The notes beneath the pieces are model-generated. The model worked only from the letters and a program-made list of their open reading frames with translations, was not told the origin of the DNA and made no database searches. The position numbers were made by a program, and so were the translations under genes. A stretch of DNA of 34,480 nucleotides from an uncultured Porphyromonadaceae bacterium (GTDB lineage: Bacteria; Bacteroidota; Bacteroidia; Bacteroidales; Muribaculaceae): the NCBI GenBank assembly GCA_947176755.1, contig CAMWRW010000017.1, forward strand, positions 1 through 34,480. Direction: 5' to 3'. Positions 1-7,234 of the stretch are shown here, one piece after another. The number at the start of each line of letters is the position of its first letter. Position 1 is the stretch's first letter.

Positions 1-1644
1 AAGCGCCAGCTCTATAAGATAACAGGAGCACTTGAGGTTTTTTTTATTTATTATTCGAATAGGGAGATCTACACTCAGATTGCACATAAATTAAACGAAA
101 CGAAGCGTTCCCGGGACGCATATATCAAGGAATTTATCGATCCTGTAAAGAAGCGACTTGAAGAGGCCGGTCTGAAATTCTCAATCAAGGGTCGGACCAA
201 ATCGATTTCCTCCATCTGGAACAAGATGAAGAAGCAGAAAGTAGATCTGCCCGGCATCTACGACCTGTTCGCCATCCGAGTGATCCTCGATACACCTCGC
301 GAAAAGGAAAAAGCGGACTGTTGGACAGCCTATTCCATTCTGGCGGATATGTACACAGCCAACCCGTCGCGAATGAAAGACTGGATTTCGCTGCCGAAGA
401 GCAACGGCTACGAATCGCTTCATGCCACAGTGATGGGGCCGGGGAATAAATGGGTGGAGGTACAATTCCGTTCGGAGAGGATGGACCTTGTTGCAGAGAA
501 AGGACTCGCCGCCCATTGGCGGTACAAGGGGGTGAAAGCGGACTCCACCGACCAATGGATGAACAACATCCGCGACATCCTCGAATCCGCGGAAGGAGGT
601 CCGATGCAGCTGATGAAAAACTTGCATCAGGATCCCTTTGGCAAAGAAGTGTTCGCATTCACTCCGAAAGGCGACCTGTTCCGATTGGCTGCCGGAGCGA
701 CCGTGCTTGACTTCGCCTTCCTCATCCACTCCAACGTCGGAGCCCGCTGCACGGGGGCGATTGTCAATGGAGCCCACAAAAAACTCAACTACAGGATACA
801 GAATGGCGACACCGTCGAGATCCTGACATCGGCCAACCAGACGCCGCGCCCGGAATGGCTGAACATCGTGATTTCCTCCAAGGCTCGCAATAAAATCAAA
901 CAGAGTCTCAACGAGGAGAAACAACGATTGGCCGACATTGGCAAAGAGAGTCTGTCAAGGCGAGCAAAAAACAGAAAGATTGAGCTCTCGGAATCCGACC
1001 TCATGAAACTGATCAAGAAGTTGGGTTATAAATACGCTCTTGATTTCTATGCCGATCTGGGAGATAACAAGCTTGATGCAGGAAGGATTCTCAACCAATA
1101 TGTGGAATGGACTGAAAAAGATGAGAACGAGTCGGAGAAAGTGTCGGCCGAAGAATTCCAGCTCCATTCCGACACGGAGGAAGAGACGGCGAAGAATGAT
1201 GTGCTCGTGATTGGCGCACAGTCCATCAACGGATTGAGTTACAAATTCGCCCGCTGCTGCAACCCGATATATGGCGACAGAGTGTTCGGCTTCATATCGA
1301 GCGACGGCGTAGTCAAGATTCATAAAGAGGATTGCCCGAACGCACGCAACATCAGGGAGCGCTATCCATATCGGGTTATTCGGGCGAATTGGAGCGGAAA
1401 AGTCGGGTCAATGCTTCCGGCTACGCTTCGAGTTGTCGGGAACGATGATATCGGAATTGTTACGAACATCACATCTATCATCTCTCATGAATCGAATGTT
1501 GCCCTAAGGAACATTACGATAGATGCGAACGACGGCATTTTCCAGGGATACCTTGTGATAGGAATCACGGATCAACGTCAGTTGACAACTTTAATAAAGA
1601 AAATTAAAACCGTAAAGGGGGTAAAAGGTGTTGAAAGAGTATAG
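1..1644 (+). CDS. relA: RelA/SpoT family (p)ppGpp synthetase/hydrolase, 5' truncated
   Basis: The frame is open from base 1, so the start and the N-terminal HD hydrolase domain lie outside the window; 547 residues are visible. The protein makes, and probably also degrades, the stringent-response alarmone (p)ppGpp. In order I see the synthetase domain (GRTKS about residue 62; RMKD at 124-127; NGYESLH; EVQFRSERMD), a TGS domain from about 215 (KEVFAFTPKG), a helical linker, a zinc-finger-like segment with paired Cys at 419-420 and HKEDC at 441-445, and a C-terminal ACT domain. In the family, RxKD rather than ExDD marks bifunctional Rel enzymes, so hydrolase activity is inferred from a domain I cannot see. 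The first 20 visible residues, over a run of eight T, match the family poorly. The stop is 58 bp before the next gene, so co-transcription is possible. Confidence 0.95.
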   Translation, partial: KRQLYKITGALEVFFIYYSNREIYTQIAHKLNETKRSRDAYIKEFIDPVKKRLEEAGLKFSIKGRTKSISSIWNKMKKQKVDLPGIYDLFAIRVILDTPREKEKADCWTAYSILADMYTANPSRMKDWISLPKSNGYESLHATVMGPGNKWVEVQFRSERMDLVAEKGLAAHWRYKGVKADSTDQWMNNIRDILESAEGGPMQLMKNLHQDPFGKEVFAFTPKGDLFRLAAGATVLDFAFLIHSNVGARCTGAIVNGAHKKLNYRIQNGDTVEILTSANQTPRPEWLNIVISSKARNKIKQSLNEEKQRLADIGKESLSRRAKNRKIELSESDLMKLIKKLGYKYALDFYADLGDNKLDAGRILNQYVEWTEKDENESEKVSAEEFQLHSDTEEETAKNDVLVIGAQSINGLSYKFARCCNPIYGDRVFGFISSDGVVKIHKEDCPNARNIRERYPYRVIRANWSGKVGSMLPATLRVVGNDDIGIVTNITSIISHESNVALRNITIDANDGIFQGYLVIGITDQRQLTTLIKKIKTVKGVKGVERV

Positions 1645-1702
1645 GATGATACATTGATTCACCTCTCCCCCATTCACCGAACGAGAAAATCATTGATAGA
1701 AA

Positions 1703-2428
1703 ATGAAGAAATTACTAATGGCTACTATTGCCCTTCTGATGCTTACAGGCTGCGGAGGGAAGAAAAACGACCGGGAGGATCGCGAGGCAGCATACGCGGG
1801 GATGCTTACTGATTCCATCGCAAAAATTGAACGTGAGATAGACTCATGCGAGAACAGATTGAAAGAAGTCCACGACCAGATCGGCGTATGGCTTCGGGAT
1901 TTCACGAATGTTTCAAATCCTCGCGAAGCAGGCTCTTATCTTATTTATACATCTTTTAAGGACAAATATCCTCTGAAAACCACGGGAATAGCCTCGCGAA
2001 TCAATTCCAACGGACAATTTGAACTTATCGCCGCTCTGAAAAATACGCCGTTCACCCGGATTGCAGCCATCGCGCCATCCGAGACGGCAGAGACGCTTGA
2101 TGTTCCGCGAGATCAGGCACTTAACTATACGGCCGACGGCCTTACAACAGTGTTGTTCACGGGTAAAGAGGCCGTGGAGGTGGGCCGAGTGATTGCAGAT
2201 AACCAACTCAACCACGTCACAATCAACTATCTGAACTCGGGCCCCGTGCTCGGATGGGTTGTGCCCAATGAGACGGCCAAGATGATGATGGCCACTTATA
2301 TTCTCTATCGCGACCAGCAGGAGGCCGCTCGACTTGAACAGCGGATACCGATGCTCCATGAAAAAATCAACCTCCTCCGGGCACATCGCGACCGGCGGAC
2401 ATCCGAGACGCCTGAACAAAGTCAATAA
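1703..2428 (+). CDS. Coiled-coil lipoprotein of unknown function
   Basis: A 241-residue protein that I do not recognise. It starts with a short lipoprotein signal peptide (MKKLLMATIALLMLTGC) with the lipid-accepting Cys at residue 17, so it should be anchored in an envelope membrane facing the periplasm. After a charged linker there is a predicted coiled coil at about 35-60, a compact mixed alpha/beta middle (about 75-195, containing LNSGPVLGWVVPNE), and a second charged helix at about 205-232. Paired helices around a middle domain suggest a hairpin-like oligomerisation arm, but this is inference. It sits 58 bp after relA and 54 bp before the DUF4301 gene on the same strand, with no convincing terminator or promoter between them. 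The start is fixed by the signal peptide. Confidence 0.8.
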   Translation: MKKLLMATIALLMLTGCGGKKNDREDREAAYAGMLTDSIAKIEREIDSCENRLKEVHDQIGVWLRDFTNVSNPREAGSYLIYTSFKDKYPLKTTGIASRINSNGQFELIAALKNTPFTRIAAIAPSETAETLDVPRDQALNYTADGLTTVLFTGKEAVEVGRVIADNQLNHVTINYLNSGPVLGWVVPNETAKMMMATYILYRDQQEAARLEQRIPMLHEKINLLRAHRDRRTSETPEQSQ

Positions 2429-2482
2429 TACGGGCGCAAACTTTGAAAATAATTCAGAAACCAATTCTTAATATAAAAGACT

Positions 2483-4015
2483 ATGAAACTCCAATCCACA
2501 GATCTCGAATTCCTCCGAGAGAAGGGAATCACTCCCGAGCAACTCGAAGAACAGCTTAATATTCTCGCAACGGGCTTTCCTTATCTGAAAATAGAAGGTC
2601 CCGCCACTCCGGGTCACGGCATCTCGGAGATGACTCCCGAAATGGAATTGGGAGCGATCACCTGCTGGGATGAATTTCTGGCCAAAGGGGGGCATGTGAT
2701 GAAAATGGTACCCGCCAGCGGAGCTGCCTCACGAATGTTCAAGGATTTATTCGCTTTTCTGAACGGCAAGAGCGATACACCTGATACGGATTTCACACGC
2801 AAGTTTTTCGATTATATCGATGACTTCGCCTTTTTCGAGCGCCTTAATTTCGTGACATTATCCCTTTACGAGAAGAGCGTGCTCTCGCTATTGAAAGAAA
2901 AAAGATACAAGGATGTGGTGAGGACACTTCTTGACAAGGAAGGTCTTGGCTACGGTTCACTTCCGAAAGCACTTCTGCAATTTCATAAAGTATTGGGAGG
3001 CAACCGCACTCCAATCGAGGAACATCTTGTGGAGGGCGCGCAGTATGCAATGGGGAAAGATGGAAAGGTAAAGGTCCATCTCACGGTTTCCGAAGAGCAT
3101 CTTCCACTTGTAAGGATGAAAGTGGAGGAAATGTCTGGCGTTCTTGGACGCGAATATGGAGTAAAGTTCGATGTAAGCTACAGCATACAGAAACCCTCCA
3201 CAGATACGATCGCCGCGAATCTTGACGGCACTCCTTACCGAGAGGAGGGAAAGCTGTTCTTCCGCCCCGGAGGCCACGGAGCCCTTATCGAAAATCTCAA
3301 TGATCTTGATGCCGACGTTGTGTTTATCAAGAATATAGACAACCTGACCACAGATGAACGCCGCGCATCGACAATCCATTATAAGAAAGTGCTCGGCGGG
3401 ACCCTCGTGGCTGTAAAGCAGCGAATCAATGAATTCTGCCGGAAACTAAGTTCCGGCACGCCCTCGGAGGAAGAACTTGGCGACATGCTCCATTTTGTTC
3501 GCAATGTGCTTAATATCCGTCACGATAAAGCCGACGAGATGAATGCCGAGGAGAAAGCAAAATATCTCTTTGAGAAACTAAACAGGCCCACACGCGTTTG
3601 TGGAATGGTCCGCAACGAAGGAGAACCCGGAGGAGGCCCGTTCATCGTATATGATCCCGATGGCACCACCTCACCGCAAATCCTCGAATCATCACAGATT
3701 AATCCTGATGATAAAGAGGCAATGAAGATGCTCAAGGAATCGACCCATTTCAATCCTGTCGATCTGGCTGTGGCAATTCGCGATTATAAAGGGGAAAAAT
3801 TCAACCTTCCGGATTATGTTGATCGCACGACAGGCTTTATTTCCAATAAGAGTCGCGAGGGAGTGGAAATTAAGGCTCTCGAACTTCCCGGACTGTGGAA
3901 CGGCGCGATGGCCAATTGGAACACAATCTTCATTGAAGTGCCTGCCGACACGTTTAGCCCTGTAAAGACAGTCAACGATCTTCTTCGTCCGGCCCATCAG
4001 CCAAAGCGCAAATAA
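2483..4015 (+). CDS. DUF4301 family protein, probable nucleotidyltransferase-like fold
   Basis: A 510-residue cytoplasmic protein with no signal peptide or membrane segment, matching my memory of the Bacteroidetes family DUF4301, which has no assigned function. Visible conserved blocks are a Gly/Ala-rich loop VPASGAASRMFKD (76-88), RPGGHG (261-266), IKNIDNL (282-288), CGMVRNEGEPGGGPF (373-387), WNGAMANWNTIFIEVP (472-487) and FSPVKTVNDLL (491-501). Several of these, in the same order, resemble eukaryotic-type UDP-glucose pyrophosphorylases (PPGHGD, SNIDNLG, FLPVKTTSDLL). I therefore infer a GT-A-like sugar-nucleotide transferase ancestor; substrate and activity are unknown. The N-terminal loop differs from the canonical nucleotide loop, so catalysis may be altered or lost. 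A strong terminator follows at once. Confidence 0.85.
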   Translation: MKLQSTDLEFLREKGITPEQLEEQLNILATGFPYLKIEGPATPGHGISEMTPEMELGAITCWDEFLAKGGHVMKMVPASGAASRMFKDLFAFLNGKSDTPDTDFTRKFFDYIDDFAFFERLNFVTLSLYEKSVLSLLKEKRYKDVVRTLLDKEGLGYGSLPKALLQFHKVLGGNRTPIEEHLVEGAQYAMGKDGKVKVHLTVSEEHLPLVRMKVEEMSGVLGREYGVKFDVSYSIQKPSTDTIAANLDGTPYREEGKLFFRPGGHGALIENLNDLDADVVFIKNIDNLTTDERRASTIHYKKVLGGTLVAVKQRINEFCRKLSSGTPSEEELGDMLHFVRNVLNIRHDKADEMNAEEKAKYLFEKLNRPTRVCGMVRNEGEPGGGPFIVYDPDGTTSPQILESSQINPDDKEAMKMLKESTHFNPVDLAVAIRDYKGEKFNLPDYVDRTTGFISNKSREGVEIKALELPGLWNGAMANWNTIFIEVPADTFSPVKTVNDLLRPAHQPKRK

Positions 4016-4044
4016 TCAAGATAAATTCTTTCATGATCAAACAG

Positions 4045-4090
4045 AACCGTATCTCCCGAACAGACCGGGGGATACGGTTTGCGCTTTTTA
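4045..4090 (+). terminator. Rho-independent terminator after the DUF4301 gene
   Basis: A 14-bp stem (4045-4058 with 4066-4079, one G-U-type mismatch) closes a short loop and is followed by a T-rich stretch. It begins 29 bases after the DUF4301 stop. The right arm runs into the -33 TTTG of the following promoter, so termination and re-initiation share bases. Confidence 0.85.
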
Positions 4091-4109
4091 GGTCTTTTTT
4101 GTAACTTTG
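4078..4109 (+). promoter_or_regulatory. Bacteroidetes-type promoter of the porin gene
   Basis: TTTG at 4078-4081, 20 bp, then TAACTTTG at 4102-4109, matching the -33/-7 consensus of the Bacteroidetes primary sigma factor. The expected transcript start near 4116 gives a leader of about 40 bases. Confidence 0.75.
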
Positions 4110-4121
4110 TCTCTTCAAACG

Positions 4122-4153
4122 GACCCGACCTACGGGTCTGACGATTTTCAGAC
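4122..4153 (+). promoter_or_regulatory. Two mutually exclusive hairpins in the porin leader
   Basis: GACCCG (4122-4127) can pair with CGGGTC (4133-4138), and GTCTGA (4136-4141) can pair with TCAGAC (4148-4153). The two stems share bases 4136-4138, so both cannot form fully. The second ends three bases before the ATG and would cover the initiation region. A regulatory role is inference. Confidence 0.4.
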
Positions 4154-4155
4154 AA

Positions 4156-6213
4156 ATGATCCTAAAGGGAAGATATATCACCACCATCATAGCATTCCTT
4201 CTGCCGGTTTTCCTTATCGGCACTGTTTTTGAGCTCCATGCACAGACCCGGAGCGATCAATCCACGGGAGCAGGCAGCAAAAAGAAAAGCTCTCCTCCGG
4301 GCACCGCCTGGACTATCTCCATGCCCCTCGGACAACATCAAGAAGCGACCATCGACACTCTGCTCTATAATTACCAGCGACAATTCATAACGGCCCTTTC
4401 CACGGATGCGTGGGCATCCACTGGACAGTTCAACGGTCCGGGCATCGACATGGTCTATTTCAACCGGGAAGCTCCATCCTATTTCTTTTTCAACGATGCC
4501 ATCGAACGCTGGTTGCCGACCGCCTCACGTCAGAAATTTTACGATGTGCATATCCCGATGACCCTGCTCTCCTACAACCTGACATTCGGAAAGGTTGCTA
4601 AGACAGACTGGCTAAAGGCCGTATTTGCGGGGAACATCAACAAGCATGCAGGATTCGGCGCATGGGTGGACTATCCCTATACAAAGGGCATGTATGAGGC
4701 TCAGGCCACAAAAATGCTCGCATTCGGGTTTACGGCCTATTATACCGGAGACCATTACGAGATGCAGGCGCTTTTCAACCGCTATAATCACCTGAACAAA
4801 GAGAGCGGAGGGATCACCAACGATCTATATATCACAAATCCCGCGGAAATTCAGGGTGGAGTCACTTCTGTCGACGAGAAGTCGATTCCTGTGAACCTTA
4901 CTGCAGCCCATAACCGCGTGATGGGGTCGGATTTCTATATGTCGCACGCCTACAAACTCGGGTTCCACCGCGATGTGACCCAGGAAGGAGACAGCGTGCA
5001 GCGTTTGGAATTTGTGCCCGTCACAAAATTTATTTATTCGTTCGACTATCGGGACAACGAGCGTTTCTTCATAAACACAGCCGCTCCAAGAGTCGAAGAC
5101 TTTTGGACCACGACATATTTCAACCCTGAGGAATCTCATGATGATGCCCGCTATTGGAGTGTCACTAATACCGTGGGGGTCGAACTTGTAGAGGGATTTC
5201 AGAAATGGGCAAAATTCGGGCTTTCCGCATACGCCCAATACGCAATCGATAAATATTGGTATTCGGTTGAAGGAGCCGAAGCCCTTGCGGAATCCGCGCC
5301 TACTGACAGCGAACTCGACGAGCTTGGACTAACACCTCTGCCGGCAGGAGTGAATCCATTCCGCAAGAGAATGCGCCATCGGCTATGGGTTGGAGGAAGA
5401 CTTGAAAAAACAAAAGGAACAGCAATCCGCTATAATGCAGACGCAAAATTCGGACTTCTCGGCGATGCTATCGGGGAGATTGATATCAACGGACGCTTGG
5501 AGAGTCGTTTCAGGCTTGGACGCGACACGGTCAGAATCGAAGCCATGGGATGGCTTCACAATCTATCTCCCAACTATATGCTCCAGGACTATGTCGGGAA
5601 TCATTTCGCATGGCACAACTCGTTTGGAAAAATCCGCTCTGTGCGCGCTGAGGCACGCCTTCATATTCCATGGACTCGCACAACCCTGCGCGCCGGAATC
5701 GAGAATACTCAAAACCTGATATATTTCAATGAAGCCGGACGGCCTGCCCAACATGGAGGGAACGTGCAGGTTGTGTCGGCCTCCATCGACCAACGACTAC
5801 GTTTTGGAATTTGGAACTGGAACAATACCGTGACCTGGCAGCAGTCTTCGCGGAAAGATATCCTTCCCATGCCGATGCTGACCGTCTACAGCAATATGTT
5901 TCTTTATTTCAAGGCATTTCGGGCTTTAACCGTGCAAGTGGGATTCGACTGCAATTATTACACCTCCTACAAGGGCTATGCATATCAACCTGCGACAATG
6001 GCTTTTTGCCAGCAGGGTGCGGATGCAGTGGAGATAGGAAATTATCCTCTATTCAATGTTTATCTTACTTGCAAGTTATACAAGACTCGATTTTTCGTGA
6101 TGGGGACTCACATCAATGAGGGATGGTTTTCCAAGAATTATTTTGCACTGCCCCACTATCCGATTGATCCGGTCCAGTTCCGCTGCGGTCTTTCAATTGA
6201 CTTTGCAAACTGA
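4156..6213 (+). CDS. Putative outer-membrane porin (Porin_10-like)
   Basis: A 685-residue exported protein. A signal peptide of about 29 residues ends at LHAQ. The rest is rich in aromatic residues and alternating hydrophobic/polar strands (for example FGFTAYYTGDHYEMQALFNRYNH, split over two strands), and the chain ends in a short strand, GLSIDFAN. These traits, the length, and the N-terminal pattern QRQFITALSTDAW...FNGPGIDMVYFNR fit the Bacteroidetes 'putative porin' family, so I place it in the outer membrane as a beta-barrel. Its solute is unknown. It is transcribed from its own promoter (4078-4109), separate from the relA-DUF4301 genes, and shares a bidirectional terminator region with the convergent doxX-like gene. 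The ATG at 4156 is the only start that includes the signal peptide. Confidence 0.75.
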   Translation: MILKGRYITTIIAFLLPVFLIGTVFELHAQTRSDQSTGAGSKKKSSPPGTAWTISMPLGQHQEATIDTLLYNYQRQFITALSTDAWASTGQFNGPGIDMVYFNREAPSYFFFNDAIERWLPTASRQKFYDVHIPMTLLSYNLTFGKVAKTDWLKAVFAGNINKHAGFGAWVDYPYTKGMYEAQATKMLAFGFTAYYTGDHYEMQALFNRYNHLNKESGGITNDLYITNPAEIQGGVTSVDEKSIPVNLTAAHNRVMGSDFYMSHAYKLGFHRDVTQEGDSVQRLEFVPVTKFIYSFDYRDNERFFINTAAPRVEDFWTTTYFNPEESHDDARYWSVTNTVGVELVEGFQKWAKFGLSAYAQYAIDKYWYSVEGAEALAESAPTDSELDELGLTPLPAGVNPFRKRMRHRLWVGGRLEKTKGTAIRYNADAKFGLLGDAIGEIDINGRLESRFRLGRDTVRIEAMGWLHNLSPNYMLQDYVGNHFAWHNSFGKIRSVRAEARLHIPWTRTTLRAGIENTQNLIYFNEAGRPAQHGGNVQVVSASIDQRLRFGIWNWNNTVTWQQSSRKDILPMPMLTVYSNMFLYFKAFRALTVQVGFDCNYYTSYKGYAYQPATMAFCQQGADAVEIGNYPLFNVYLTCKLYKTRFFVMGTHINEGWFSKNYFALPHYPIDPVQFRCGLSIDFAN

Positions 6214-6382
6214 CACTTTGCAACTGACAAGATGATTACGGCAGTCTGACGGAATCGCCGCAAAAAATATCTTTATCTTTATACTGCCAAAATAAAGGAT
6301 ACTGAAGACAGGTCAGGACAGCCAAAAAACTGAAACCAACAGGATTCGGATTAGGGAAATAAACAGGACGTACAGGAATTGA

Positions 6383-6414
6383 AAGAAGGATTGCCCCGAG
6401 GGACAATCCTTCTT
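6383..6414. terminator. Terminator hairpin between convergent genes
   Basis: A perfect 11-bp stem, AAGAAGGATTG (6383-6393) with CAATCCTTCTT (6404-6414), lies between the converging porin and doxX-like genes and could serve both. The remaining sequence from 6214 to 6382 holds no ORF or promoter that I can support. Confidence 0.7.
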
Positions 6415-6450
6415 ATATTGTGTGAATTTAACTTTGCAATTACCGGGGAA

Positions 6451-7014
6451 TTACCCTGCATAATGGAATGCCTTGTAGGAGACAGCGGACGCTTTGCGAG
6501 CACGCCGATCAGCAGCCCGGTGTTTCATACGCTGCAGATACCGACGCATTGAAAAGTCCACGCTCATACGGCCCGGGCCGAAAATCGCACCTATCACTCC
6601 GGAGAGGCCTGTAAAGAGAAGAGCCTGCTCGGGACTGCCAACCGTGACACTCATCACGACAGCCCACACGGCAATGATTGCGCCGACAATGCGGGTCAAG
6701 ACTCCGCCCATAAGCGAAATCCCGAGAATAAACTGAGCGATGCCCAGCGCACTCTCTCCCGACTGAAAATAACTCCATGTCGCCATTGCTGTCAAAGCGA
6801 CTCCTCCGGCAATCCGGGCGGAAATCTGGCGAGCTGACACTTGTGTCGAATCATCAAGACCGAGCACAAAATTGAACGTTTCTGAAAGCTGAGGCGCCTG
6901 AGCGGCCGTTGCAAGCAATCGCCTGCTGAGTTCGCTGGCGGCTATAGCTTCTTCATGGAGCGCACCCGCGGTTTTTGCGCCGGGGTTGATAGAGATTACC
7001 TGTGCTGTTTCCAT
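6451..7014 (-). CDS. DoxX-like small integral membrane protein
   Basis: A 187-residue protein with a polar N-terminal region of about 65 residues, four hydrophobic segments (about 67-83, 88-106, 108-126, 131-147) and a strongly basic C-terminal tail (RRYLQRMKHRAADRRARKAS from about 157). The fourth segment ends in FGPGRMSVD, like the GPGRxSLD ending typical of DoxX/DoxX-like proteins. These are inner-membrane proteins of mostly unclear role, linked in some bacteria to quinone or redox chemistry. The long polar N-terminus is unusual for the family. The gene is monocistronic, with its own promoter at about 7153-7183, a leader of about 130 bases and a terminator at 6383-6414. The upstream gene kbl ends 220 bp away with its own probable terminator. 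Confidence 0.65.
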   Translation of the reverse strand: METAQVISINPGAKTAGALHEEAIAASELSRRLLATAAQAPQLSETFNFVLGLDDSTQVSARQISARIAGGVALTAMATWSYFQSGESALGIAQFILGISLMGGVLTRIVGAIIAVWAVVMSVTVGSPEQALLFTGLSGVIGAIFGPGRMSVDFSMRRYLQRMKHRAADRRARKASAVSYKAFHYAG

Positions 7015-7114
7015 AATTAGCTTCTTTCGTTCTGGAAGTTATTGTCTTTCACTGATTTATTTGTCAAACTCACGATTTTAACATCGAGAAAGCCGACTAA
7101 TATCAGTTCAGTCT

Positions 7115-7143
7115 ATCCGATATATTAACAGATAATATCGGAT
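7115..7143. repeat. Perfect 9-bp inverted repeat in the doxX-like leader
   Basis: ATCCGATAT (7115-7123) and ATATCGGAT (7135-7143) are exact inverted copies 11 bases apart. They lie just downstream of the predicted start of transcription (about 7146, minus strand). It could be an operator or an RNA stem; nothing in the sequence decides. Confidence 0.6.
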
Positions 7144-7152
7144 TTTGTTCTG

Positions 7153-7183
7153 CAAATTTAAAAATTTTCAATCAGACACAAAA
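7153..7183 (-). promoter_or_regulatory. Promoter of the doxX-like gene
   Basis: On the minus strand TAAATTTG (7153-7160) matches TAnnTTTG, and TTTTG (7179-7183) lies 18 bp upstream as the -33 element. The first base of the transcript is expected near 7146. Confidence 0.6.
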
Positions 7184-7191
7184 CATTTAAC

Positions 7192-7233
7192 AAAAAAATC
7201 TTATTTCTGAATATTCTGCATCCGGATAGAAAT
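7192..7233 (-). terminator. Possible terminator of kbl
   Basis: Just after the kbl stop, ATTTCT and AGAAAT (7203-7208 and 7228-7233) can close a loop that contains ATCCGGAT. On the minus strand a run of seven T follows (7192-7198). The stem is short and AT-rich, so the call is tentative. Confidence 0.45.
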
Positions 7234-7234
7234 T

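Noticed and set aside
181-924. 247-codon minus-strand ORF
   Set aside because: It lies antisense to the conserved synthetase and TGS domains of relA and shows no family features.
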